Source of the DNA: Agrypnus murinus
Lineage: Eukaryota; Arthropoda; Insecta; Coleoptera; Elateridae
DNA: 64,000 nt
Assembly (NCBI GenBank): GCA_929113105.1
Contig: OV816026.1
Coordinates: 161,240,567-161,304,566 of the forward strand
Reading direction: 5' to 3'
This document shows, piece by piece, positions 21,601 to 31,810 of the stretch. The notes beneath the pieces were generated by a model. The model was not told where the DNA came from. It did not search any database and saw only the letters and a program-made list of their open reading frames with translations. Every line of letters starts with the position of its first letter. The first letter of the stretch is position 1. The position numbers and the translations under genes were made by a program.

Positions 21601-22897
21601 TGGAATGGTAGAACGCATGAATCGGACAATGGGCAAATATTTGGCCAAGGTCGTCTCCGATCATCAACGAGACTGGGACCAATACCTGCATCTGTTCCTG
21701 ATGGCTTATCGTGCATCGGTCCACGAAACAACCGGTCAGTCACCAGCGTCTGTAATGTTTGGACGCGAGTTACGGTTACCGTGTGATCTGGAATTTGGGT
21801 CTCCACCTATAGAGCAGGAGGTAGCCGGGAATGATTATGTCATCAACTTAAAGAAGAAGTTGGAGGATATTCACGACCGAACCCGAAATAATAGTCGAAT
21901 CGCGAGTGACCGGATGAAGGCTACGTACGATGTGAGAGCCCAAGAAGGAGGGTTTCAACCTGGAGAGCTTGTCTGGTTATACAACCCGCAAAGGCGTCGT
22001 GGCTATTCTCCAAAGTTACAGCGAAATTGGGAGGGTCCATACCAGGTGAAGAAACGAATAAATGACTTGATTTATCGCATCCAGAAATTGCCAAGGGGGA
22101 AACCAAAGGTGGTACACTCCAATCGTTTGGCGCACTATGAGGGAAATAATGACGCAGTCCCGGATCGGAAAGATGAGGCTGAGGTGGCTATCAATACCGT
22201 AAGGCCTGAAGATGATCAGCCAACCTTTAGAGAATTTATGGCTGCGTTCTCTGGAACTAGAAAAGCGCGATTCGGAGTCACGACTGAGATGCAACAAGAT
22301 CTCTTCCGGGTCCCTGGTGATTATTCCATTGCCCACTGTGTCTCCGCGGATCTCCGTATGTCCAGGGGGATCGCAGTGGTGTTTAGAAATAAATTTGGAC
22401 GGCTGAATGAACTTCGAGAACAAAATCCCTCTGTTGGGAAATCCTTACGCTTGCCTGATCATGACCGATCCATTTACTACTTGGTAACCAAGCAGTTTTA
22501 CTATCAGAAACCGAGTTACGCCGACTTGTGGAGGGCACTATGGAATTTGAGAATCGAGTTGCTTACCAGGGGAATTAACAAATTGGCAGTTCCCAAACTC
22601 GGCTGTGGGCGGGACCAGCTGGATTGGAGAATCGTTAGAAACATGCTGGAAGTTGTCTTTAGAGGTACGGGCGTCAAGATCTTCGTCTGCAATTTTGACC
22701 CACAACCCGCATTAAGGCCAACGAAGAGTGTAGACTGTTATTTCTACCGTAATGGAACGTGTAGTCGAGGTGAAGACTGTCGATATCGTCATGACCCGTT
22801 CTACAGGAATCAGAGCATAAAACCTGTTCTGGGACAGAACAGACTTGAAGAGGGGGACAGTGTAACAAGAGAGAAAAGGAACGAACCTCTTTTCTAG
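18629..22897 (+). CDS. Pol: protease-RT-RNase H-integrase-macrodomain-CCCH finger
   Basis: 1422 residues from the ATG at 18629; the frame is open from a GTG two codons earlier. Domains in order: aspartic protease (LLIDTGATKS, Asp35); reverse transcriptase with YLDD at 450-453; RNase H (DTDAS, Asp597); HHCC zinc region about 828-875; integrase core Asp899, Asp959 (HSDQG), Glu995 (DD35E); a GPY/F module near 1135. After a linker, residues about 1215-1356 form a TARG1/OARD1-type macrodomain (IAHCVSAD, RGIAVVFRNKFG, YYLVTK, LGCGRD). Catalytic Lys1288 and Asp1329 are both present. A CCCH zinc finger follows (Cys1370, Cys1378, Cys1384, His1388). The last dozen codons run through the polypurine tract and into the 3' LTR. 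No stop separates integrase from macrodomain, so they are one polyprotein unless processed. Confidence 0.95.
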   Translation: MPQRITIHAVTSKNSTSSLFIDGKIANRTVPLLIDTGATKSIVRPDVLRSSIKLLPTTTQLRTATGEVIPTRGVVKMKIGIGSEERDHEVLVADIIDEFILGMDLLRKFGFTLDLKEGVLRVGNEELPLHPREDPVVRVLLTEDVILPGQSEMVVEAGLDGDLRVGCVRMMEPVCDKKIHSGILVGKALIKVGKTVPVRLMNVNVDPVTLKKSTLVGQCVPVFRVARCMADVPKPVPKDHGGKLVGMVTSSCEDLNRTEVKEVQGLVHRYQDIFALDDSQKGRTNIVKHKINTGNSMPVRQQPRRLPLARRAEAEKIITDMEEQGVIEPSSSPWASPVVLVSKEDGSTRFCVDYRQLNDVTKKDSYPLPRIDDTLDTLSGSRWFSTLDLKSGYWQVEMEPEDREKTAFTIGSGLWQFTVMPFGLCNAPATFERLMETILRGLSWKTCLVYLDDVIVVGKSFNEHLKNLEEVFRRLRGANLKLSPKKCHIFRREVKYLGHVVSQNGVAADPDKIRAVQEWPTPKDKHQVRSFLGLCTYYRRFVPGFANIAKPLTRLTEDGREYVWSGECETAFQQLKRALTTAPILSYPRTEGQFILDTDASNLAIGGVLSQIQDGQEKVIGYFSKVLSKAERNYCVTRKELLAVVKSVEHFYKYLYGRKFLLRTDHAALKWLLQFRNPEGQVARWIERLQGYDFDTEHRAGTSHRNADALSRRPCPTDCRHCSRLEERVCQVLRTTIVNDNWLPEELQRQQEADPELKMVLEWKRVGERPAWEAVSPFNRTLKAYWAQWESLKVEDDLLKRVLESEDGTTIRSQFVVPRSRVATVLRHLHDGASGGHFGVKKTLEKVRERFYWVNCKEDVKEWCRKCELCATGNGPLGKRRAPMRQYNVGSPLERIAIDIAGPFPETDDGNKYILVAMDYFTKWPEAYALPNQEAATVADVLVKEFFSRFGVPMELHSDQGRNFESVLFGEVCRLLGIRKTRTTPLHPQSDGMVERMNRTMGKYLAKVVSDHQRDWDQYLHLFLMAYRASVHETTGQSPASVMFGRELRLPCDLEFGSPPIEQEVAGNDYVINLKKKLEDIHDRTRNNSRIASDRMKATYDVRAQEGGFQPGELVWLYNPQRRRGYSPKLQRNWEGPYQVKKRINDLIYRIQKLPRGKPKVVHSNRLAHYEGNNDAVPDRKDEAEVAINTVRPEDDQPTFREFMAAFSGTRKARFGVTTEMQQDLFRVPGDYSIAHCVSADLRMSRGIAVVFRNKFGRLNELREQNPSVGKSLRLPDHDRSIYYLVTKQFYYQKPSYADLWRALWNLRIELLTRGINKLAVPKLGCGRDQLDWRIVRNMLEVVFRGTGVKIFVCNFDPQPALRPTKSVDCYFYRNGTCSRGEDCRYRHDPFYRNQSIKPVLGQNRLEEGDSVTREKRNEPLF
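22848..22860 (+). other. Polypurine tract of the gypsy element
   Basis: GAAGAGGGGGACAG-like purine run directly before the 3' LTR start at 22861. It should prime plus-strand DNA synthesis. It also lies inside the pol reading frame. Confidence 0.85.
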
Positions 22898-23273
22898 CGA
22901 CAGGTGGTGTGTTCTGCCGCCTTCGAGAGAATGACGCATCTCACAAGCATGTAAATCAGACGCGGTTTATTCTGGTGTATTCTAGAAATACATGGTATGT
23001 TCGGGCGATTTCTGGAACGTTTATAGGATGGTATAAAGTCGACGTCGCGGAGAAAAGGAGTAGTCAACAGCAAGTCATTAACTGTGTATTACAAAATAAA
23101 TAGTGAATATAAATGTTGTATTAGAAACTCATAGTCTGTAAATAATAGTTTTAATGGTTTATAATCATAGCGTTAATTTATAGTGTATTCATTAGTGTAT
23201 AGAAATAAATATTTGTTTGTGAATAGACGATTTAAACAGCACTTGTATTATTATTTTGAAAAAGAACGTTACA
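22861..23273 (+). repeat. 3' LTR of the gypsy element
   Basis: 413 bp, 99% identical to the 5' LTR. It supplies the polyadenylation signals (AATAAA near 23095) and the last codons and stop of pol (22895-22897). Confidence 0.95.
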
Positions 23274-23284
23274 ATACATTTATA

Positions 23285-23311
23285 TGGTGACCCCGACGTG
23301 ATTTCAACACG
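23285..23311 (+). other. tRNA-Trp primer-binding-like site outside the 3' LTR
   Basis: TGGTGACCCCGACGTGATTT and the bases after it are complementary, with one mismatch seen, to the 3' acceptor and T-arm of eukaryotic tRNA-Trp including CCA. It begins 11 bp beyond the 3' LTR, in the spacer of the fold-back element. No such site follows the 5' LTR. Confidence 0.7.
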
Positions 23312-23871
23312 AAACCCGATGGTCACCACATGTAGTGTTTCTTTGCTATTTTGAATAAAAGGCTGTTTGTAGATTGATGAGAGCTTTGTTTATTCAGATT
23401 TGTGAAGCCAAACAATGAATGTGTGATTCTCGAATTATAAAATTATTGGTTGTTGTTTACTTGTTGTTGCGAACTAACAACACAATAATAATTAGTTATA
23501 AATAAGAATATATGAGTAAATGTATTTTTATACACTTATACAGTATTGGTATAACTTTGGGTTTGAATTTTCATGTGTGTGAGCAAAGGAAAAGTAACGA
23601 ATAGAAATATATCTGAAAATATCTGATACATATTTTTGTAAGGTTGGTGCTAGTTAAAAAAATTAAAAATAATTAAAAAATTTACTAAATGTCGAAAAAG
23701 GTTTTTAATGAAGGAATAATAGTGATATTTTTTATTAGGATATTCTTTTTATACGGTATTCTGTCCTTAGGATATTCTTGCATGTGATATATTACCAGGT
23801 GGTATTTTGACCAGGATATATTGTCGTGTGACATTACGACTGCGATATTTAGACATGTAACCCACTTTTAG

Positions 23872-26800
23872 GTATCAACCAAAAACTTTCACGTTGCTTA
23901 CATAATATGCTTGGTTCAAGACGCACCTTTGTCGAGGAGGTTCTGCGACTCGAAGATTTTGTGATGTCACGTATGCTATGAAGCAAATCTCTCTTATTTG
24001 GGTATTCGAGCCTAAAAATGTATTATCTTCATAATCAATTACTAAATCGAGGTGGGATCTTCAACGGATATCGAGAAAACATGGTTAAAATTTGATCATG
24101 ATACCAGTTCAAAAGTCGGAAAATTAAGTTTTCATTTGAATGAATTTTATTTGCAAATTTAGTATAACTTGATGATCTGACAGCAATTTATAGTAGCACA
24201 AAATGGGGGTCGCTAACTATAATTATTTCTGCTGGATGCCAACTAGTGTGAGGTCGTGAATGTGAATGTCTTCTGCAGCGGGCGCCAAGAGTTGATGACA
24301 ACTAAAAAAACAATCTGCCGACAATATCTGTAAACAACTATACATCTGCGACTGTTTCCAATATAGTAGACTCTTGTCAATAAAACGTACCTAAACAAAG
24401 CACAAATAAGGCACATAAATAATAAGACACCAAATAAAATATAAAATGCTTTATTACAATGATAAATAATGTGTAAATAATCTTTAACTGAAGGTCAGAT
24501 AACCGAAGCACTAATTTAGTACAGTATTTAATTAATCCATGCGAGCGGAACAGTTACTCTATACTTGTAAACTTACAATTATTAAATCAGGGTCACAAAA
24601 GATCACAGATTGTTAATGAATCTACGCGTTCACCTAAATTGTACAATCGAGCATGCCCCCAAGCAGATAGTAGTCAGTTAGTACTATTTATGAATCAAAT
24701 TACACGGGCGCACCCGCATGAATAAATTCTAACAAAGTCTATATATACAATTTATTGTTGCAATTCATAATTATTAATAAAACGGTTCATTGCTATACGA
24801 TGGAGTGCCGATTATCTCGAAATATTGTTTTCGCACGTTGCACTTCACGTTTGATATATTTTAGAAGTAGATATGAGATGCTAGAGATGTCTGACTTGTA
24901 AATTTTAATATAAACAACTATTACCTTCATATTGAACATTTGTCTTTTCCAAAACTTTATTATGCAACCGCTTAATAATTTCTCCTGGTCGTATGTAAAA
25001 GAACATACTGATACCAAAAGTAACGGTGCTATCAAAAGATTATAATAAACAATAAATAAAAAAATTAATGTAACATGTTTTCAGCTGTTATTCCATACAC
25101 CTTATATGCCAGTCTCTGTAAAACTGTATTTTTTTTATTAAATACACTGTACTTATCGGTCAGGCTGGCCTAATAGGAAAGATCATTTGCATATTTGCAG
25201 ACAATTCGTCAGTTACGCGATTGAAAAGTGGCATAAAACCGGTTTTCGACAAACCATAGCATTGCGTTTGATCGATAAATTCTCAGCGAACTGGTGCTCA
25301 CCCACCCAGGCAGGACAAGTGGGCGCATTTTTGTACCACATGACTCACATTTTTCGTTCTATGTACATAATAGCAAAATAATACTATTACACCCATGGAC
25401 CGTGTCAACCGCCGATCAGGGCAACATTCGGCCCGTGTGCCGCAAGTTTACCCAGTGATTATTTCCAGAACTTTACTCAGAAACACAAATAAGACTCTCA
25501 CGTTTTTATTGTGTATTGACAACATTCCAGCTACAGAAACTACTACCACGCCTGAAGTCTTATTCCTTGAAAATACGATTCTCTTGATAACTACATCTGT
25601 ACTCCTTTTACTGGAAGACCCTTGCAGATTATATTGACAACTACTTCTTTACTCCTTATACTGGAAAACCGAAAACCCTTTCAGATTATAGTATAATGTA
25701 CTGCAATATTGTATGTATGTGTATGTAATGGAAGGTTTTCTACCTTTCAGCCTTCTCCAAGAAATTTTAGTGTTTCTGTTGATTTACTCTGTCGTAAGAA
25801 ACATGTGTGAAAGTGAAATCTGAAAACAAACATATCCAACCTGATAAACTTTGAAAGAAAAAACACAAATACAACATGAAACCAGAAGATTAATAACATC
25901 CTTCTTCAGTATAGCTGTAATACGAGCGGCTAAAGTCACTAAAGCTAACATAGAGTTCTGCACCACCTTATAAAGTGGGGTTCTCATAGATATCCTTCAA
26001 CGTAGTAGCCGGCGATGGGTTGTAGCTTTGTAGGTATGTTCATGGGATTTCTTAATTTAGGTTTCGATTTTTGACCGCCTTTTCTCTGTAGATTTATAAT
26101 GTGGGTTAGGCTCGTGATACCTTCCTGTGATAGGATTCTAATACTAGACAGTTTGCCGCTTGTGCCTTTTTTTATAACTGAGACAATGCCTCCACTTCCA
26201 CCATCTTTCTAGCTTACTAATGTTAAAATCCTCCTAAAGTCTTTTATCAAAGTCTTTAATTATGCATTTGTGTTTTTTATGGTTTTTGTTCCGTTTAAAA
26301 TTCATTCTGTAGTTGTAAACGTTTTTAGTAAGGTGCAATATGGGTTGCCTATATAAGTAATTTTTGGTTTAATTTATTCTTCAGTAAAAATTGGATTTTA
26401 AGATCTTTGGGTGTTTATGTATCTATATTATCTTCTTGATAATAATGAGTTATCAGTTTTTAAAGTTTTCACAATTCCTGTTACTGTTTTGAGAGAAAAT
26501 GATGATATTATTCTGATGAGCTTTCATGAAACCATGTTTTTGGGGTAGTTTTGGACAACTGCCTGCACCTTATACTGTTTTGAATTAAATTCTCGATCTG
26601 TCTAAAGAATTATATATGGATTTGTTTCAAAGTAAGGAATTTTAACATATTTTACTATTACGCTTTTTATATATAGAATTCTGAAATCTTTTTAATTTGG
26701 GACTACGTTCACCATTTATTGTTTATCTGTTTACTCTATTTGGAATCATCTGGAGACAATCTGTAAACCCAGTTTCCTCCATTTCTTGGTCAGATTGATT

Positions 26801-28929
26801 CCACATACGACATAACCACGATTTTCGTTGAATTGTTTGCTTCTCATACCGAAATAATTCAGCATAGCGGAAATGGTGAAGAGCATAGAAGAAATACAGT
26901 CAGATTCAATAGGATCCAGTCTACAAAACCGTTTTTGAAGAAATTAGAGTAAGCGCAGTTACTTTTCTTAAAGTAAATTAAAAGGATATTTTTATACTGC
27001 AATGTCTTCATCTGACAGATTCAAAAACTATTGTTTAAAGATTGTTAGATTCATCTTTCCGTGTCTATTACCGTAATTTCAATCTTTAATTTAATTTTGG
27101 CGCATATTTGTTATTAGTAAATAATTAGATAGTAAAGTAATACCATTTCCTATTTCATCTAAAACCTATCCCAGAAGTGTAATCAGAAATGAAAAATAAA
27201 TACTAAAATCATGGTTTAATCTGACAACAGCAGGAAGATGATCTTTGCGCTTTCTAAAATTACCATATCTAATAAAAATTCCAATTAGTATAATAACGAA
27301 AAGTAATTAAAATGCTATAAATCTAATTAAAAAGTTGGCATCCACAGCATTCTGAAGTTTGCAAAGCTGGAAGCTTTTTACTAAAATAGTAGGACCAAGC
27401 CATGCATCAACTATCATTTATTCTCAGCGGTTATAATTTCAAGATGTATAAATCATTTACAGTGAAACGGCATATTAACCATTGTTTATGGATACCTAAG
27501 TTTCGAATTAAATATATAAAGAAAACTGTAGAGAAAGACAGAGAAACCTTTGTTTAATGTTCCACTCGCCAAAATGAGACATTAATCTTACAAAAGCCGC
27601 TGTGCTTTAAAACGCCAAGCACGCACCTTTTTACGCTTTTGTATGTAATGATGAAAGTTATTATTGCTGGGGCTGGATTATCTCTATTTTCAAATTGATA
27701 AAATGTACCGCCCAGCATGAGGCTCTTACGAAAATTACGTGGAATTGCTCACTTTTATCAAAGCCGTCAGCGAATACGCTTGTGATCTCAAGTTTTGTTT
27801 TTGTTTTAAAAATTTCAAGAAGTAATTATTATAAGTATGATGTATACTTTAGAAAATTAAGGTTTCTAAAACTTGTACATCGTGAATTATTCAGAATAAT
27901 AACCAACCCTCAAAGAATTTTCTTCAAATTACTTTTTTCTCATAAATTATAACATTTCTCTCAGTTTTTATCCAGTAATCCAATACTATTCTGCTACGGC
28001 AGCAAATGAAAGGAATCTTCAAGTATGTCTTGAATGATCAGCTATCAAAACTCTTTAGAATGAGGAAAACGTGCGAAAGTACAGGTGATTACTGCTTTTT
28101 CTGTATTTTTCATCAAATAGAAACCTTAGTTTATTTTCTAATTTTTTTATCAACTCATTGCGGCTAGACTTCGAAATTTGTTTAACTTGGGTTATATACG
28201 CTTTTTTGGTTGCGTATTCTATTACTGCTGTGTGCTTTTATTGAATCGTTCCCAGCAGGTTTGCGAAATTTAATTTGGTTCTGCAGCTTTTTGCTTTGTA
28301 CATAATATTAAAACATTTAACAGGAATTGAGTATAAGAGAAATGCTTCTGAAAATAATTTTCAATTTTAGATGTTAAAAATATAATATAAAATCTTTGCA
28401 TTAGTAAATATTAATAGTGGACATAATTATAAAAATAAATTCAAAAATATATATGACAAAATACCCTACAAATTTAATGGAATGTGACACATGACAGCTA
28501 TTTCTAACTTTTGACTAAGATAACTTTAAAACAATAATAATTATATTATTAATAATAATAAAACAAAAATTAAGTCCAAAGAACGATTGCCATTAAGAAC
28601 ATAATTGTGGCGAAATATTCAACTTTCATGGTATTTTTCGCCAATTCGCCGATTGGCACCTGCATAAATGGATGATGAAGGTCAAATACAAGTGTCAACC
28701 TGCTTAAATTGAATCATGAGAAGCGGGTGCCAGTCGTCTAGATGAGGTTAATTATTGTGTGGCGAAAATTACCATTTTTTAATACAAAACTATCAAGAAA
28801 TTGTTACAAATCAGTCGTTAGCAGGAATTATCAGGAATTCCCGGGAATCCTGGATAGCAATTTTACAGATAGGTAGGTATTATTATATTGAATAAAAAAT
28901 TATTAGATATAAGCAAAATCAAATTAAAA
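23872..28929 (+). other. Intron sequence without recognised elements
   Basis: About 5 kb of AT-rich sequence. Small frames at 25187-25637 and 25784-25987 have no similarity I recognise. No terminal repeats were spotted, but old, decayed repeats could be missed by eye. Confidence 0.4.
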
Positions 28930-30167
28930 GTTCATCGAGTTAATGTCAAATTCATTCAAAAGAAAAAGAAACATCTCCAAGAATTATTTCCCTTTTTTAA
29001 ATTTCCACGAATTCAGTTTATTATTCGAGAACATCAATGAAGGTTTGTAAATAAAAATGTAGGTGAAATTCTTTCCATAGAAAAAGAAATTATTCCAAGA
29101 ATTGTTTCACTCTTTTTAAATTTTCCCGAATTCATTTTATTATTCGTGGACAACGAAGGAAGATTTGTAAATAAAAATATAAGTTATATTCTTTCAATAG
29201 AAAAAGAAATTGTTCCAAGAATATTATTATTTCGCCCTTTTTAAATTTCCACGAATTCATTTTATTATTCGACAACTCAATGAAAAAGAATTTTCAATAA
29301 AAATGTAGGTGAAATTCTTTCCATAGAAAAAGGAATTGTTCCAAGAATTGTTTCACTCTTTAAATTTCCACGAATTCATTTTATTATTCGTGGACAACGA
29401 AGGAAGATTTGTAAATAAAAATATAGGTTATATTCTTTCAATAGAAAAAGAAATTGTTCCAAGAATATTATTATTTCACCCTTTTTAGATTTCCTCGAAT
29501 TCATTTTATTATTCGACGACACAATGAATAAGAATTTTCAATAAAAATGTAGGTAAAATTCTTTCCATAGAAAAAGGAATTGTTCCAAGAATTGTTTCAC
29601 TCTTTTTAAATTTCCACGAATTCATTTTATTATTCGACCACACAATAAATGACAATTTTCAATAAAAATGTAGGTGAAATCCTTTCCATAGAAAACGGAA
29701 TTGTTCCAAGAATTGTTTAACTCTTTTTAAATTTCCACGAATTCATTTTATTATTCGAGGATAACCAATGAAGGTTTGTAAATAAAAATATAGGTTATAT
29801 TCCTTCAATAGGAAAAGAAATTGTTCCGAATATTATTATTTCACCCAGTTTAAATTTCCACGAAATCATTTTATTATTCGAGGACACAATGAATGAAGGT
29901 TTGTAAATAAAAATGTAGGTTATATTCTTTCCATAGAAAAAGGAATTGTTCCAAGAATTGTTTCGCTCTTTTTAAATTTCCACGAAATCATTTTATTATT
30001 CGACGACACAATGAATGAGAATTTTCAATAAAAATGTAGGTGACATTTTTTCCATAGAAAAAGGAATTGTTCTAAGAATTGTTTCACTATTTTTAAATTT
30101 CCACGAATTCATTTTATTATTCGAGGACAACCAATGAAGGTTTGTAAATAAAAATGTAGGTTATATA
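28930..30167. repeat. Minisatellite with a period of about 122 bp
   Basis: Ten tandem units. The landmark CGAATTCATTTTATTATTCG recurs near 29011, 29130, 29255, 29374, 29499, 29620, 29741, 29864, 29985 and 30107 (spacing 119-125). Two unit types (one with GAATATTATTATTTC, one with GAATTGTTTCACTC) partly alternate, giving a dimeric higher-order period. One more unit follows the inserted element, at about 31700-31810. Confidence 0.9.
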
Positions 30168-31699
30168 GGCCAGTAAAATAGAATCCGTTGGTGGAAATAA
30201 ATCTTGGAAAGCGGGAGATCGTTTTGATCGCTTCATTTGACGTCAAATATAAGTATCCTAGGTTTGCACGGTCCCTCGACGCGAGCTTACCTGAAGGCAT
30301 CAAAAGAACCACGAAATCTTCGGATCTTTTTTAGTTTTTCGCTTATAACCTTAAAGCAGTGCTTTCCAACAAAAACCTCACTATTACAAGAATTAAAGTG
30401 CATTAAATTCTGCGTCGAAGGAGTATCCAACACTTTAAATTCGGTTCAGTGGTATGGTCGAAATCGACGGTCGAAAAACGACAATTTTACAAATTTTCGA
30501 TTTTCCGACAGATCGGACGCCCAGAGGCTTTCCTTATAAAAAACCCTTTGGACTCATTCTGATTGTTAATATAAGTCGAGAAATACCTAAACTTTGATAT
30601 TGTAGAGGTTGCCGGATTAAACTAATGGCCATTTCTTTGTCATCCCCCATCACAGCAATTGGGATCAATCCATATGAAGTGCTGCAGTACTGATCGCTCG
30701 AACATTTCGAAAGAAAAGTTTTTTGTGTGTTATTACAACTAAGTATTAGTAGATCAAAACCGCTGTTATTTTATTTTTATTCCTTTTGATTGAAATATGG
30801 CAGCCATATTTGTTTCGTGGTGTACGCAGTTTTTTGATGTAAACGTAAATATTGATATTACGTATCATAACGAGAACTTAAAAAGCCCATAAATACCAAA
30901 ATAGTACAGTTTCAGAGTTAAAATATTTTATACATAAACTACCTCTAACTATGTACTTTTAAAAAGAAAATCAGCCCTAAGACTTCATCTGGATATATGA
31001 AATATGCTCCCCTAAAGAGCGGGAATTTTTGTAAAAACGTTATTAAACTTCGTAGTTAAATTGCACCCATAAGTAAGCATCCTACGAAAATTATGTTTAG
31101 ATTAAAAGATGTAATCTGACATGTGAGTAATACAATGGTTTCTACCGCTTGTCTCTAGGACCACCCCTTCTTGAGATATCAAGATTTACGTTTACATCAA
31201 AAAACTGCAACGTCGTGCACCACGAAAAAAAATGTGGCTGCCATATTTCAATCAAAAGGAATAAAAATAAAATAACAGCGGTTTTGATCTACCAATACTT
31301 AGATGTGATAACACACAAAAACAATTTTCTTTTGAAATGATCGAGCGACCAGGACTGCAGCACTTCATATGGATTGATCCCAATTGCTGTGATGGGGGAT
31401 GACTGGACTGGACCCAATTTAAAGTATTGGATACTCTTCCGACGCAGAATTTAATGCTCTTTAATTCTTGTCATAGTGAAGTCTTCGTTGGAAAGCACCG
31501 CTTTGATGTTATAAGCGAAAAACTAAAAAAGGTCCGAAGATTTCGTGGTTCTTTTGATGCCCTCAGGTAAGCTCGCGTCGAGGGACCGTGCAAACCTAGG
31601 ATACTTATATTTGACGTCAACTGAAGCGATCGAAGCAATCTCCAGCTTTCCAACATTTATTTCCACCAAAGGTCCCAATCGGGTCTAATTTTACTGGCC
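30168..31699. mobile_element. Long-TIR element inserted in the minisatellite
   Basis: 1532 bp with ends GGCCAGTAAAAT and ATTTTACTGGCC?-type complement (...ATTTTACTGGCC). The inverted arms are very long: about 30168-30858 against 31176-31699, the left one holding an extra segment near 30440-30640. Flanking TA (30166-30167, 31700-31701) may be a 2-bp target duplication, and the minisatellite unit resumes right after it. No coding capacity was seen. The superfamily is uncertain. Confidence 0.75.
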
Positions 31700-31810
31700 T
31701 AATATTCTTTCGGAAAAAAGAAATGGCTCCAAGAATGATTTCCCCTTTTTAAAATTTTCACGAATTCATTTTAACAGTCGAGGACAAGAATAAAAGTTTG
31801 TAAAATGTAC
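31700..31810. repeat. Continuation of the 122-bp minisatellite
   Basis: A diverged unit (CGAATTCATTTTAACAGTCG near 31762) that shows the array was contiguous before the long-TIR element inserted. Confidence 0.75.

Larger units (their letters stand above)
16605..23273 (+). mobile_element. Full-length Ty3/gypsy LTR retrotransposon (6669 bp) with macrodomain Pol
   Basis: Two 413-bp LTRs, gag and pol all open, a 3' polypurine tract, and a 4-bp target duplication ATAC (16601-16604 and 23274-23277). The LTRs differ at only four sites (16629, 16685, 16692 and 16706 against their 3' partners), about 1%, so the insertion is young. The domain order protease-RT-RNase H-integrase is that of Ty3/gypsy. 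There is no envelope gene; its place is taken by a macrodomain and a CCCH finger fused to the end of Pol. Confidence 0.95.
15993..23862. mobile_element. Mutator-like fold-back element, split by a gypsy insertion
   Basis: Long imperfect inverted arms at 15993-16597 and 23346-23862 enclose a spacer that held about 75 bp before the gypsy element landed in it. The tips are GGTATCACATCTAAATATC at the left and the complement of GGTTACATGTCTAAATATC at the right. A 9-bp direct repeat CACTTTTAG flanks both ends (15984-15992, 23863-23871). Long TIRs with 9-bp target duplications are the hallmark of Mutator-like elements. The outer arms are AT-rich with internal repeats built on AAAATATC. No MULE transposase is present. 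Confidence 0.75.

Noticed and set aside
18791..22939. Many minus-strand frames under pol
   Set aside because: Antisense shadows of an intact, domain-verified pol frame.
28930..30167. Regular repeats considered as a CRISPR array
   Set aside because: Units of 122 bp are similar throughout, without unique spacers, in a eukaryotic intron; it is a minisatellite.
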